Source: Gemmatimonadaceae bacterium
GTDB taxonomy: Bacteria; Gemmatimonadota; Gemmatimonadetes; Gemmatimonadales; Gemmatimonadaceae
Reading direction: 5' to 3'
Length of the DNA: 64,000 nucleotides
Assembly (NCBI GenBank): GCA_016720905.1
Contig: JADKJT010000034.1
Location: forward strand, 62,001 to 126,000
Below the pieces are notes generated by a model. That model made no database searches, had not been told where the DNA came from, and worked only from the letters and a program-made list of their open reading frames with translations. Position numbers and translations under genes: made by a program. Numbering within the stretch: the first letter of the stretch is position 1; every line of letters starts with the position of its first letter. Below, in pieces: positions 16,367 through 25,768 of the stretch.

Positions 16367-18271
16367 ATGACGACCGCCGCTCCGCCCACCCCCCCCTCAG
16401 GCGAGATCGCCTCGCTCCGCGCCGCCCTCAAGGGCCAGTACTCAATCGAGCGGGAGCTCGGCCGAGGCGGCATGGGCATCGTCGTCCTCGCGCGTGACGA
16501 GCGACTCGACCGACCGGTGGCCCTCAAGGTGCTTCCGCCGGCCTTGGCCGAACAGCCGGATACCCGCGAGCGATTCCTGCGCGAGGCGCGCATGGCGGCC
16601 AAGCTGTCGCACCCCAACATCGTGCCGGTACATCGTGCCGATGACATCGGTGGCTTTGCATTCTTCGCGATGGGATACGTGGATGGCGAGACGCTTGGTG
16701 ATCGCATTCGCGACCGCGGGTCGCTGCCGCCGGCCGACGTCGTGCGCATCCTGCGCGAAGTCGCGTGGGCGTTGGCCTACGCGCACGCGCGCGGTATCGT
16801 GCACCGCGATGTGAAGCCCGAGAATATCCTGCTCGAGCGCAGTACCGGACGCGCCATCGTGACCGACTTCGGCATTGCGCGCGCCGATTTCAATCCGTCG
16901 CTGACGCAGGACGGAACCGTGCTGGGCACGGTGCACTACATGAGCCCCGAGCAATCCAGCGGCGATCCGCTGGACGGCCGCAGCGATTTGTATTCACTGG
17001 GATGCGTGGGGTTCTTTGCGCTCAGTGGGCAATTGCCGTTTGACGGGCAATCGCCGCAGGGGATCCTGGTCGCCCATGCCACCAAGGAGCCACCCTCGTT
17101 GCGCTCGGTCGCACCGCAAGTGCCGACACCATTGGCCGCCGTGATTGACCGCTGCCTGCGCAAGGCACCCGTTGAACGATTTGCGACGGGCGAGGAGTTG
17201 GCGGACGCATTGGGCAAGGCCATGGGCGCCGTCGAACACCAGGAACGGGAATCGAACTCCAGCGCGATGCTTTCGAATGATGAGGCGGTGGCCGTGTGGC
17301 GGCGGGCGGCCGAGCTGCAGGCGGAGGCGGCGGCCCGACTGGAATCGCGGATGCGTTCGGCCACCGAGACGCGCCAACTCGCGGCGGCAACCGGGACGGC
17401 GTCGCATGCCGCCGCCGCGAATGGCGATGCGAACGCGAACACGCCCACGACCGTGCCCACCGATGCCTACCGCCTGCGCGATGTGGAAGCGGCCGCCGCC
17501 GAAGTGGGTATCTCGCAACGTTACGTGGCACTGGCACTCGCCGAGATCAAGGCGTCGCCAGACGCGTTGCAACGTGCGCAACCGATACCCGAGTGGAAAG
17601 AGCACCTCACTACGCGGTTGTTCGGCACCACGCAGCGCACCATATCCGTGTCGCGGATCTTCCGCTATCCACCACGGATCGTACTGCAGGCGCTTGGACG
17701 TTCACTGCAGGCCGCGCCGTACTCGCTGTCGCTCAGCGATACGTTGGGCGGCCATCCGCTGGACGGTGGAGTGCTGGTGTTTGCGCTTCCGGGGATGGCC
17801 GATGCAAACTACAAGTGGTCGTACACACGCTACGGTACGTTCGTCCCCGAGGTGCGCGTGACGTTGGCGCCGGTGCCGGGCGATCCGCGTGCGTGTGAAG
17901 TGACTATGCACGCCGACCTGCGTCGTGGCATCAATGCGAATCTCGCTGGCTATGGCGCCTTTGCCGTCGGGAGCGGAGCCGTCGGGTCCATTATCGGCCT
18001 GGCCATCGGCAAGAAGGCGCTGGCGCTGGCTGGCACGGCGTTGTTGGGACCCGTGTTTGGCGGCGCGCTGGCGCTTGGCCTTGGTCTGATTGCGGTGGCG
18101 GGACCGACGTATCGCTGGGGGATCGGCAAGACCAGTCAGGAATTGTCGGATGCCTTGGCCTCCGTCGATTCGTCCATTCGCTCCATCGATATTTTTGGCG
18201 AGGCACCACCGCCGTCATCGCCGCGCCTGTCCGGCGGTCATGGTGACGGTGGTTTTCTGATGGGGATGTAA
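16367..18271 (+). CDS. Ser/Thr protein kinase with unusual C-terminal region
   Basis: A 634-residue Hanks-type kinase. All core motifs are present: Gly loop LGRGGMGIVV (31-40), Lys54 in VALKVL, Glu73 in the alphaC region, HRDVKPEN with Asp148, DFG Asp167, and activation/P+1 segment GTVHYMSPEQ. The kinase domain ends near residue 290. A helical Ala/Glu-rich linker (about 300-390) follows. Instead of PASTA or TPR domains, the last ~240 residues hold a beta-rich segment (HPLDGGVLVFALPG, EVRVTLAPVPGD) and two Gly/Ala-rich hydrophobic stretches (about 525-590) that look membrane-interactive. No obvious substrate gene is adjacent. It is followed 27 bases later by a pirin gene on the same strand, so co-transcription is possible. 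Confidence 0.88.
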   Translation: MTTAAPPTPPSGEIASLRAALKGQYSIERELGRGGMGIVVLARDERLDRPVALKVLPPALAEQPDTRERFLREARMAAKLSHPNIVPVHRADDIGGFAFFAMGYVDGETLGDRIRDRGSLPPADVVRILREVAWALAYAHARGIVHRDVKPENILLERSTGRAIVTDFGIARADFNPSLTQDGTVLGTVHYMSPEQSSGDPLDGRSDLYSLGCVGFFALSGQLPFDGQSPQGILVAHATKEPPSLRSVAPQVPTPLAAVIDRCLRKAPVERFATGEELADALGKAMGAVEHQERESNSSAMLSNDEAVAVWRRAAELQAEAAARLESRMRSATETRQLAAATGTASHAAAANGDANANTPTTVPTDAYRLRDVEAAAAEVGISQRYVALALAEIKASPDALQRAQPIPEWKEHLTTRLFGTTQRTISVSRIFRYPPRIVLQALGRSLQAAPYSLSLSDTLGGHPLDGGVLVFALPGMADANYKWSYTRYGTFVPEVRVTLAPVPGDPRACEVTMHADLRRGINANLAGYGAFAVGSGAVGSIIGLAIGKKALALAGTALLGPVFGGALALGLGLIAVAGPTYRWGIGKTSQELSDALASVDSSIRSIDIFGEAPPPSSPRLSGGHGDGGFLMGM

Positions 18272-18298
18272 CATCAACACTTTGTGTGTGGAGTTCAC

Positions 18299-19204
18299 GT
18301 GTCTATACGTCCCGTAAAGCGCATTGTGCAGGCTCAACCCACCATGGAAGGGGCGGGCGTGCATCTCCATCGCGCGTTCGGGTTTGGTGATACCGCCGAA
18401 ACCGACCCGTTCCTGTTGTTCGATGATTTCCGCAACGACATCCCGGCTCGGTATCAGGCCGGATTCCCATGGCATCCGCATCGTGGCATCGAGACCATCA
18501 CCTATGTCCTCGCCGGCAACGTCGAGCACGCGGACAGTCTGGGGAATCGTGGTGTGCTGGGTGCGGGTGATGTGCAGTGGATGACCGCCGGCCGCGGCAT
18601 CGTGCATCACGAAATGCCCATGGGTGCGCCGGATGGACGCATGCATGGATTCCAACTGTGGGCCAATCTCCCGTCGACGCTCAAGATGACGGCGCCGCGC
18701 TATCAGGATGTGGCGTCGAAGGAGATCACGGAAATCACCGACGACGACGGGACGACGGTGCGCGTGGTGTGTGGCGCGTTCTGGGGACAGCGCGGCCCGG
18801 TGGACGGCATCGCTGCCGATCCCGTGTATCTGGACGTATCCGTTCCGGCGGGGCTCCGCAAGTCACTGCCGGTGGACGCGTATCGCAATACATTCGCCTA
18901 CATCTTCGAGGGCACCGGCTCGTTCCGGCATGCGTCCGGCAACATGGGCGTACTGACCGAGCGCACCGCCGGCAATGACGACGATCTGGTGCGGGACCTC
19001 AGTGGCAACCGGTCGCTGGTGTTGTTCGACAGCGGTGACGAGGTGGTGGTGACCGCCGGGCCGCAAGGTATCCGATTCCTGCTGGTATCCGGCGCCCCCA
19101 TCAAGGAACCGGTAGCCTGGTATGGTCCTATTGTCATGAACACGCAGGCGGAGTTGCAGCAGGCGGTTCGTGAACTTCAGCAGGGCACGTTCATCACGCC
19201 ATAA
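18299..19204 (+). CDS. Pirin family protein
   Basis: A 301-residue bicupin. N-terminal signature VHLHRAFGF, FPWHPHRGIETITYVLAG (metal ligands His-x-His-x4-Glu type), VEHADSLGN and GRGIVHHEMP are standard pirin motifs; the Fe-binding His/Glu set appears complete. Bacterial pirins are cytoplasmic, sometimes with quercetinase activity or regulatory roles. I place the start at GTG 18299 because GGAG lies five bases upstream; an in-frame GTG at 18284 would add five residues but has no SD. It begins 27 bases after the kinase stop. Confidence 0.88.
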   Translation: MSIRPVKRIVQAQPTMEGAGVHLHRAFGFGDTAETDPFLLFDDFRNDIPARYQAGFPWHPHRGIETITYVLAGNVEHADSLGNRGVLGAGDVQWMTAGRGIVHHEMPMGAPDGRMHGFQLWANLPSTLKMTAPRYQDVASKEITEITDDDGTTVRVVCGAFWGQRGPVDGIAADPVYLDVSVPAGLRKSLPVDAYRNTFAYIFEGTGSFRHASGNMGVLTERTAGNDDDLVRDLSGNRSLVLFDSGDEVVVTAGPQGIRFLLVSGAPIKEPVAWYGPIVMNTQAELQQAVRELQQGTFITP

Positions 19205-19254
19205 CGGCACGCACCACGGCGCGCCGTGTTTCTTCCGACGCCTATCCCCCACGT

Positions 19255-20016
19255 ATGTCGCTTCGTCGCTTCACTGGCCTGATCAGCGCCTGCTGCGTCA
19301 TGGCTTCCGCCTCGCTCGGCGCGCAATCCGCGCCGCCCGCACCAAAGACGTTTGAAGGCTCGGCCTCGCTGGGATTCTCTCAGACCAGCGGGAACGCCAA
19401 CGCCACTACCACCAATGTCACCAACAAGTTGAAGTACACCATGAAGGGCTGGGCCATCGCCCAGGACCTCGTGTTCTTCTACGGCGAAGCCAACAGCAAG
19501 GTCAACGCCAACTTCTGGAACGGCGGCTTTCGCGGCGAACGCCGGTTGATGCCGCGATTGGGCATGTTCGTCGCCACGCGCTTCGACCGAAACGCGTTGC
19601 AGGGCATCTCGTCGCGCTTTGAAGAAGGCGTCGGTGTGGACATCACCGCCATGCAATCACCGAACAACAAGCTCACGCTGTCGCTGGGTGGCTCGATGTT
19701 CCAGCAAACGCTGACGCCGGGTTCCACGTCGACGTTCAACCGCAATTATCCGGCGGCGCGGGCGGGCCTCGACTACAAACACAAGTTTTCGGAACTCGCG
19801 TTCGTGCAGCAGATGGCCGAGTATCTCCCCAACCTCAGCGACACGCAATCGTACCTGCTCAATACCGAGACGGCGCTGGTTGCCCCGCTCATCAAGAACC
19901 TGGGCCTCAAGGTCGGATACGTGGTGCGGTACAATGCTCGGCCGCCGGTACGCAACACGGTGGTGCTGAAAAAGACGGATACGTTCTTCTCGAGCGGGAT
20001 TACCTACAGCTTTTAG
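19255..20016 (+). CDS. DUF481 outer-membrane beta-barrel protein
   Basis: A 253-residue protein with a signal peptide ending near S-L-G-A-Q and a mature part of alternating amphipathic strands. Features typical of DUF481 (YdiY-like) barrels are the opening FEGSASLGFSQTSGNANAT, an internal RFEEGVGVDI strand, and a final strand ending in Phe (ITYSF), which favours outer-membrane insertion by the BAM complex. Predicted role: small outer-membrane barrel of unknown substrate. It stands 50 bases after the pirin gene; a family A palindrome starts at its stop codon. Confidence 0.82.
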   Translation: MSLRRFTGLISACCVMASASLGAQSAPPAPKTFEGSASLGFSQTSGNANATTTNVTNKLKYTMKGWAIAQDLVFFYGEANSKVNANFWNGGFRGERRLMPRLGMFVATRFDRNALQGISSRFEEGVGVDITAMQSPNNKLTLSLGGSMFQQTLTPGSTSTFNRNYPAARAGLDYKHKFSELAFVQQMAEYLPNLSDTQSYLLNTETALVAPLIKNLGLKVGYVVRYNARPPVRNTVVLKKTDTFFSSGITYSF

Positions 20017-20161
20017 AGCGGTGAGCGGCCGAGGAGTGAGCAACGGAAGCGTCGAGCGTTCGAGGGGCGAGCCGGTGAGGGCAGGACTGGGTTCTCCCCT
20101 CGCCGGCTCACCCCTCAGGCGCTCAACGCTTCCGTTGCTCACCCCTCGGCCCCTCACCGCT
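20016..20161. repeat. Large palindromic intergenic repeat, family A copy 2
   Basis: The outermost arms GAGCGGTGAG (20016-20025) and CTCACCGCTC (20152-20161) are perfect complements. Inside lie GAGTGAGCAACGGAAGCGTC and its near-complement CGCTTCCGTTGCTCACCCCT, with a Gly-turn-like centre GGCAGGACTGGGTTCTCCCC. It overlaps the last base of the DUF481 stop and lies between convergent genes, as does copy 1. The variable base in GCAAC[T/G]GAAGCG is matched by a change in the other arm relative to copy 1. Confidence 0.9.
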
Positions 20162-20248
20162 CCGCCCTCTCCGAGCGAAATTCGGCCGCGGCGCACCACA
20201 AGCAGGTCCATGCCTTGTGTCAAGCGGTTGCAGCGACACCACGCCGGA

Positions 20249-20638
20249 CTAGGCGCGCACCGCCACGCGCCACACCCACCAGATCAGCAACGACTGCAAC
20301 GGAAGTCTGATCCACAAGGCGGCCAGATATCCCGCGCTGGCCTGCGTCGCCTGCGCCAGCTGCAGCATGTTGACGTTGGCGGGAAACACCGCCAGCAGCA
20401 GCATGATGAGTCCCCACCCGGCGGCGGCACGCGCCGCCGGTATGAGCAATCCAATCGCGCCCGCAATTTCGGCAGCGCCGCTGAGCAGTGTGGCGACTCG
20501 CGCATTCGGCACCCACGTCGGCACGATGCGATCAAACCAGGCCGGCACGATGAAGTGCGCAATGCCGGCAATCAGAAACAGCACCACCAGCGGCAGCACG
20601 CGCCGCGTGCCCGGCGTTACGGAGCGGGCGTCGGCCAC
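20249..20638 (-). CDS. DoxX-family small membrane protein
   Basis: About 129 residues with four predicted transmembrane helices (for example LPLVVLFLIAGIAHFIVP, LLSGAAEIAGAIGLLIPA, WGLIMLLLAVFPANVNML, LPLQSLLIWWVWRVAV). The H-F-x-x-P and G-x-x-E-x-x-G-A motifs are typical of DoxX/DoxD-like proteins linked to quinone or redox functions. The start is uncertain: GTG at 20638 overlaps the end of the HlyIII gene by 22 bases; GTG at 20599 would give a shorter protein starting right before the first helix. It is the last gene of the minus-strand run beginning at 25685. Confidence 0.75.
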   Translation of the reverse strand: MADARSVTPGTRRVLPLVVLFLIAGIAHFIVPAWFDRIVPTWVPNARVATLLSGAAEIAGAIGLLIPAARAAAGWGLIMLLLAVFPANVNMLQLAQATQASAGYLAALWIRLPLQSLLIWWVWRVAVRA

Positions 20639-21273
20639 GCGTACCAGAGCACCGCGAAGTAGTGGCACACACTGCCACCCAGCACGCACAGGTGCCACAC
20701 CGGATGCGTCCATGCGCGGCGCTTGTCGATGTAGAAGACCACACCGCCGGTGTAGAACAACCCGCCGGCAAACAGCAGGGCCAGTCCGGCATGATCCAGT
20801 GACTGAAAGAGCGGCTTGATGGCGACGATGATCACCCAACCCATCGCCACGTAGATCGCCGTCGAGAGTCTCGAAAATTTGCCGCTGCCGAAGATCACCT
20901 TGAACAGCACGCCGAGTGCCGCCAAGGTCCACACAATCCCGAACAGCGTCCATCCCCAGGTACCGCGCAACACGCCCAGCGTGAACGGCGTGTACGTGCC
21001 GGCGATGAGTAGATAGATCGCCGCATGATCGACCACGCGCAGACGCTGCTTGATGCGCGGATGCGGCACCGCGTGATACAGCGTCGATGCCGCGTACAGG
21101 GCGATGAGCGTCGCGCCGAAGACGCTGGCACCGATCACCGACGCGCGCTCGCCACGGCTCATGGCGGCGAGCACGAGGATCGGCATACCGATCAGGCTCG
21201 CCACGAAGCCCAAGCCATGGGTCACGGCGTTGGCGATCTCCTCGCGGACACTGACAACGCGGTTGGCGGTCAT
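20617..21273 (-). CDS. Hemolysin III (PAQR) family membrane protein
   Basis: A 218-residue protein with seven hydrophobic helices. PAQR signatures are present: N-terminal EEIANAVTHGLG, STLYHAVPHPRIKQRLRVVDHAAIYLLIAGTYTPF split between residues about 63-98, and C-terminal HPVWHLCVLGGSVCHY with the conserved His pair that binds zinc in eukaryotic relatives. Despite the name, most bacterial members are not haemolysins; a lipid hydrolase or ceramidase-like role is possible. ATG at 21273. It begins 10 bases after the stop of the beta-lactamase-fold gene and overlaps the DoxX gene. Confidence 0.88.
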   Translation of the reverse strand: MTANRVVSVREEIANAVTHGLGFVASLIGMPILVLAAMSRGERASVIGASVFGATLIALYAASTLYHAVPHPRIKQRLRVVDHAAIYLLIAGTYTPFTLGVLRGTWGWTLFGIVWTLAALGVLFKVIFGSGKFSRLSTAIYVAMGWVIIVAIKPLFQSLDHAGLALLFAGGLFYTGGVVFYIDKRRAWTHPVWHLCVLGGSVCHYFAVLWYAWPTPAP

Positions 21274-21282
21274 CCGTGAAAT

Positions 21283-22542
21283 CTAATGCACCGCGGCCAG
21301 CAGACGCTGCACAAAGCCATCCACCGACTGGTTGGTGTCAATCCAGCGCACCACCGCCACCAGATCGTTCACCGGATCGACATAGATGATGTTGTTCCCC
21401 GCCCCGACGTGCACGAACGCCTGCGCCGGCGCGCTGGGAACATATTTGCGGTCGGTGTTCAGGAACCAGTTCATGTAGCCGTACGTGGGCTGCGCCGGCG
21501 TTGGCGTGAGCGCCTGCGTCACCCAGGCGTCCGACATCAGCCGCTGCGTGCCCCACACACCGCGCCGTTGCGTAAGCAGCCCGAAGCGCGCCATGTCCCA
21601 CGCATTGATCATCATGCCGCCGCCCCAGTGACCGCCGCCACTCACCGACTGCACCTGGCGTCCATCCAGCACAATCCAGGAGTTGTCGTAGCCGTACCAA
21701 CGCCACGTGGTCGACGCGCCAATCGGTTCCATGATTCGCTCGCGTAGCACCTCCGGCAACGGGCGACGCCACATCTGCAGCGCGGCCAACGCCAGCACGT
21801 TTACGCGGACATCGTTGTATTCGTACGCCGATCCCGGCTCGACCCGCGCCCGCGTCGTCCACGTATTCACCTGTTGCGCCGGTCGATCGGCCCACTCGGG
21901 CTTGCCCCACAGGGTGCCCTCCCAATCGCTCACCTGCCGCAACAGGTTGTCCCACGTCAAGCGCTTGTTATGCGGACTGTCAAACGGGCGCAGCCACTTC
22001 GCATCGCCCGGCCAGTCGGCGCCAAGGCCCGTCCCATTCGGCGTCGCGCGCAAGATCGGCCCGATCACGTTGGCCACGGTGTCGTACACGCTGTGAATAC
22101 GGCCGTCATCAACGGCCAACCCCACCACCGTGCTCAGAAAACTTTTCGTGACACTGTTGGTGATTTCCACGGCCGCCGGGTTTCCCCAGATCGTCACCAC
22201 GTAGCCGTGTCGCACCACGATCCCCGTGGAACCGCCGCGCGGGGCCAACGGACCGATGGCCGCGCCAAACGGCTCGCGCCCAAACGTCTGGTAGTGATTG
22301 AGCTCCAGGTCGCGCGGCGTCTTGCTCTCCTTCTCGATGGCGTACGCAACCGCCTCGGCGAGCTTCGCCGAATCCATGCCGACGGCGCTCGGCGCGCGAC
22401 GTTCCCAGGAACCGACCGGTGGCACGTACGGTGCCGCTGGTGACGCGGTGGTCTTCCGCGCCTGCGCGCCGGCGATGGATGCGGCCAGCACGCAGGTGCC
22501 TCCGACCACCGCCCGCAGCGCGCTCATCGGCAAGGTATTCAT
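21283..22542 (-). CDS. Secreted serine hydrolase, beta-lactamase/class C fold
   Basis: A 419-residue exported protein (signal peptide ending near I-A-G-A-Q). The penicillin-binding-fold active site is visible: S-V-T-K (Ser130, Lys133) in ITNSVTKSF, the second motif Y-E-Y-N in GSAYEYNDVRVN, and a third-motif equivalent HVGAGNN near the C-terminus in place of KTG. This combination fits esterase/DD-peptidase-like class C relatives rather than true beta-lactamases. ATG overlaps the stop of the upstream Asp-box gene (ATGA at 22539-22542), so translation is coupled and the two proteins may act together outside the cell. Confidence 0.85.
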   Translation of the reverse strand: MNTLPMSALRAVVGGTCVLAASIAGAQARKTTASPAAPYVPPVGSWERRAPSAVGMDSAKLAEAVAYAIEKESKTPRDLELNHYQTFGREPFGAAIGPLAPRGGSTGIVVRHGYVVTIWGNPAAVEITNSVTKSFLSTVVGLAVDDGRIHSVYDTVANVIGPILRATPNGTGLGADWPGDAKWLRPFDSPHNKRLTWDNLLRQVSDWEGTLWGKPEWADRPAQQVNTWTTRARVEPGSAYEYNDVRVNVLALAALQMWRRPLPEVLRERIMEPIGASTTWRWYGYDNSWIVLDGRQVQSVSGGGHWGGGMMINAWDMARFGLLTQRRGVWGTQRLMSDAWVTQALTPTPAQPTYGYMNWFLNTDRKYVPSAPAQAFVHVGAGNNIIYVDPVNDLVAVVRWIDTNQSVDGFVQRLLAAVH

Positions 22543-25500
22543 TGCAGGATCGTCCGCTTCTTCGCGGCGCTGATCACGCCCGGTACCTTGTTCGCCTGCA
22601 GCAGTGCGTTGAACGCCGCCACATCCTGTGTTTCCACCAACTCCACTTCCGCGCGCAGCGCGCTCCACAGCGCTTCCAGTTGCACCAGCCGTTCCTTCAC
22701 CGGCGTGGTCACGCCACTGTTACCCTCCACCTGACCCAGCAAGAATCCGTACTGCCCGTTGATGCCGTTGGCAAAGTTGATGATGTCCTGGCCGTTGGAT
22801 GCCTTGGTCGTCATGCGCGGATCGAGTTTCTCCAACTTGCCGGTCAGGGTGCGCCCCGCTTTCGCCACCGTATCGGCCCCGGCCACTTCCTTCGCCCGTG
22901 TCACGAACCCCTGCACCTGGGTGCGCAGGTCCCGCACGCGCAGTACGGCTTCGTGAATCTCGTTGATGCGATTCGACAGCAGATTCGCAATCGAGTCGCG
23001 CTCGGCGATCACACTGGCGGGTTCCGTGATGCGTGGATCCTGGCGCACATCGAGGGGCTGCGTTTGCACGACTTTCCCGGCGGTCAGTCGCACCTGGTAG
23101 CGGCCGGGCGGCACCCGCGCGCCCCCGTCGTTGGGCGCACCAAACAGCAACACGCTGCCCAGCCGCGTTGGCGCCGCGCGACGCAGGTTCCATGAGAAAC
23201 TGTTGAGCCCCTCTTTCACGGTCAGCCTGTTCACCGAGTCACCTTTGCTGGCATACGAGCGCACCACCGTGTTCTTCGCGTCGAGAAACTCCAGCGTCAC
23301 CGTGGACATGGAATCGGGCGCTGATGCCAGGCGGAAGAAGATCGTCGCCCCGTACGGCGGGTTGCGGCCGGCATTGCGGGTCGGGCCTGCACCACCGCCA
23401 GCCAGGACCGCGGCGCGAGGCGCATACAGATGGGCGGCGGCGGTCGCCAGCGAATCGGCACGCTGACGGATCACCGACAGGTCATCGAGAATCCAGAACG
23501 CGCGCCCTTCCGTGGCCGCAATAAGGTCGTCGTGCTTCACCGCGAGATCGGTCACGGGCGTGACCGGGAATCCCGCAAACGGCACCCACTGCGCACCGCG
23601 ATCGTACGACACATACACGCCGGTCTCGGTGCCCGCATACAGCAGGCCGCGTCGCGTCGGGTCCTCGCGCACCACGCGCACCGGCTCACCATCGCGCAAC
23701 CCGTTCACCAGTCGTGTCCACGTCGCGCCGTAGTCCGCCGACATGAACACATGCGGCGTGGGGTCGCCTACACGATCCTTGCGGAACGACACGAACAGCG
23801 TGCCGGCGTCGTGCGGAGACACCGCAATCTCGTTGACCAATCCATCGCCCCACGCGGCCGGCGTGATGTTGGTCCACGTGGCACCGCCGTCGCGCGTGCG
23901 CTGAATCAGGCCGTCGTCGGTGCCCACGTACAGCGTCTTCGCGTCATGTGGCGATTCCTCGATCACCACGATGGTGGCGTACACTTCGCCGCCCGCACCT
24001 TCGTTGGTGATCGGTCCACCGCCCCACCCCTGTCGCGATTTGTCGTTGCGTGTGAGATCGCCGGAAATCGGTGTCCAACGCTGGCCGCGGTCACTGGTCT
24101 TGAACAGCACATTGCCGCCGTGATACACCACCTTGTCGTCAAACTGCGACACCTCGATTGGCGCGGTCCAGTTGTACCGGTAGCGCGTCTTGTCGGTGGG
24201 TTCCGTAAGATTCATCTCCGGCCATGGCATGATGGCGCGCGTCAGTTCGGTGGTGGCGTCGAGTTCCTCGATGATGCCCTGATAGCAACCGCCGTACACC
24301 AGACGCGGATTCTTCGCACTCACGCCCATGTTGGCGCTCTCGCAACCCGGACCCGAATCCCAGTCGCGCACGTCGATGCTGCCGCCCTCGGTGCGCGACT
24401 TGATGATCACCGACGAATTATCCTGCTGACCACCGTACAGCTTGTACGGAAACGCATCATCCACCGCCACGTGATAGAACTGCGCCGTCGGCTGGTTGTC
24501 CTGCGTACTCCAGCTCTTGCCGCCATCCATGGAAATGGAAGCGCCGCCATCGTTGGCATTGATCAGGTAGCGCGAGTCGGTGGGATTCACCCACAACTGA
24601 TGATTGTCGCCATGCATCGCCGCGACATTCTGGAATGTGCGACCGCCGTCGATGCTGCGCATCACCGGCGCATTCATCACCCACACCACATCGGCGTTCT
24701 TCGGGTCGGCCGTCACGTTCATGTAGTACCACGAGCGCGTCTGGATCAGCCGGTCTCCCGACATCAGGCGCCACGACTTCCCCGCATCGTCCGAGCGAAA
24801 CAGGCCACCGCTTTCCGCCTCAACAATCGCGTACACGCGATCGGGATTCGCTGGCGACACCGCCACACCGATCTTGCCCACCAGCTTGGGCAGTCCGTCG
24901 GTCAATCGCGTCCAACTGTCACCGCCATCCAGCGATTTCCAGATGCCGCTGCCGGCGCCGCCGCTGCGCACCATCCATGGGGTGCGCTGATGGTCCCAGA
25001 AGGCTGCATACAAGATGCGCGGATTGGTGGGGTCCATCGACAGGTCGCTGGCTCCGCTTGTGGCGTTCTCGCCCTTAAGCACCAGCGTCCATGACTTGCC
25101 CCCGTCGGCGCTGCGATAGATGCCGCGGTCGCTGGTGCCTTTCCAGCGATCCCCCTGGACGGCGGCATACACCAGATCGGGATTCTGCGGATGGACGCGC
25201 ACCGCCGAGATCTGTCGCGAGGTCGTCAACCCGATGCGTGACCACGTGCGACCCTGATCGGTGCTGCGATACATGCCGTCGCCGTACGTCGACGACTGTC
25301 CGCGAACGGCATGTTCACCCGTGCCCACGTAGATCACATTGGCATCGGACGGCGCCACCGCGATTGCGCCGATGGAACTTGAACGGAAGAATCCGTCCGA
25401 GATGTTCCGCCAGTTGATGCCCGCATCATCGGTGCGCCACAGCCCACCGCCGGTATAACCCGCGAAGTACGTGAGCGGCTGCGACGGAATGCCGGCCACT

Positions 25501-25685
25501 GCCACCGATCGCCCACCGCGCCATGGACCCACATTCCGCCAGCTGAGCGCGGCGAAGGTGGCGGAATCAAACGGCGAACTCGCGGCGGCAGCGGCGATCG
25601 GTTTGGCCTTCGCCTGCGACAGGAGTGCCGTCGGAGCGATGGACAGTACGGACGAAGCGAAGAGAACGGCACGGACGCGTCGCAT
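22539..25685 (-). CDS. Secreted Asp-box (BNR/VPS10 sortilin-like) beta-propeller protein 2
   Basis: A 1048-residue protein with a Sec signal peptide (cleavage near L-L-S-Q). At least seven Asp-boxes are visible, such as STDQGRTW, SADGGKSW, SLDGGDSW, SDDAGKSW, SMDGGKSW and TRDGGATW. The conserved mid-block reads YGGQQDNSSV. The C-terminal half includes the DLIAATEGRAFWILDDLS blade and a helical tail. It is most similar in order and length to the copies at 381-3644 and 46910-50227, with low-complexity Gly inserts largely absent. ATG at 25685 has no SD; its leader is C/T-rich. It heads a four-gene minus-strand unit and is translationally coupled to a serine hydrolase. Confidence 0.87.
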   Translation of the reverse strand: MRRVRAVLFASSVLSIAPTALLSQAKAKPIAAAAASSPFDSATFAALSWRNVGPWRGGRSVAVAGIPSQPLTYFAGYTGGGLWRTDDAGINWRNISDGFFRSSSIGAIAVAPSDANVIYVGTGEHAVRGQSSTYGDGMYRSTDQGRTWSRIGLTTSRQISAVRVHPQNPDLVYAAVQGDRWKGTSDRGIYRSADGGKSWTLVLKGENATSGASDLSMDPTNPRILYAAFWDHQRTPWMVRSGGAGSGIWKSLDGGDSWTRLTDGLPKLVGKIGVAVSPANPDRVYAIVEAESGGLFRSDDAGKSWRLMSGDRLIQTRSWYYMNVTADPKNADVVWVMNAPVMRSIDGGRTFQNVAAMHGDNHQLWVNPTDSRYLINANDGGASISMDGGKSWSTQDNQPTAQFYHVAVDDAFPYKLYGGQQDNSSVIIKSRTEGGSIDVRDWDSGPGCESANMGVSAKNPRLVYGGCYQGIIEELDATTELTRAIMPWPEMNLTEPTDKTRYRYNWTAPIEVSQFDDKVVYHGGNVLFKTSDRGQRWTPISGDLTRNDKSRQGWGGGPITNEGAGGEVYATIVVIEESPHDAKTLYVGTDDGLIQRTRDGGATWTNITPAAWGDGLVNEIAVSPHDAGTLFVSFRKDRVGDPTPHVFMSADYGATWTRLVNGLRDGEPVRVVREDPTRRGLLYAGTETGVYVSYDRGAQWVPFAGFPVTPVTDLAVKHDDLIAATEGRAFWILDDLSVIRQRADSLATAAAHLYAPRAAVLAGGGAGPTRNAGRNPPYGATIFFRLASAPDSMSTVTLEFLDAKNTVVRSYASKGDSVNRLTVKEGLNSFSWNLRRAAPTRLGSVLLFGAPNDGGARVPPGRYQVRLTAGKVVQTQPLDVRQDPRITEPASVIAERDSIANLLSNRINEIHEAVLRVRDLRTQVQGFVTRAKEVAGADTVAKAGRTLTGKLEKLDPRMTTKASNGQDIINFANGINGQYGFLLGQVEGNSGVTTPVKERLVQLEALWSALRAEVELVETQDVAAFNALLQANKVPGVISAAKKRTILQ

Positions 25686-25768
25686 GGGCAGGGCAGGTAT
25701 GGGTCGGGAATCAGAGGCACACCAAGGGAAACTATCGTCCCACCGCGTCGCTGCCGATACTCCCACGG

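Noticed and set aside
16249..16749. Upstream extension of the propeller lipoprotein
   Set aside because: It overlaps the divergent kinase gene; a lipoprotein signal and an SD-like AGGA mark the start at 16248.
20016..20161. tRNA or structured RNA gene
   Set aside because: The fold is one long palindrome without cloverleaf features, and the same sequence family is found at other intergenic sites.
23430..25094. 554-codon plus-strand frame
   Set aside because: Antisense shadow of Asp-box gene 2.
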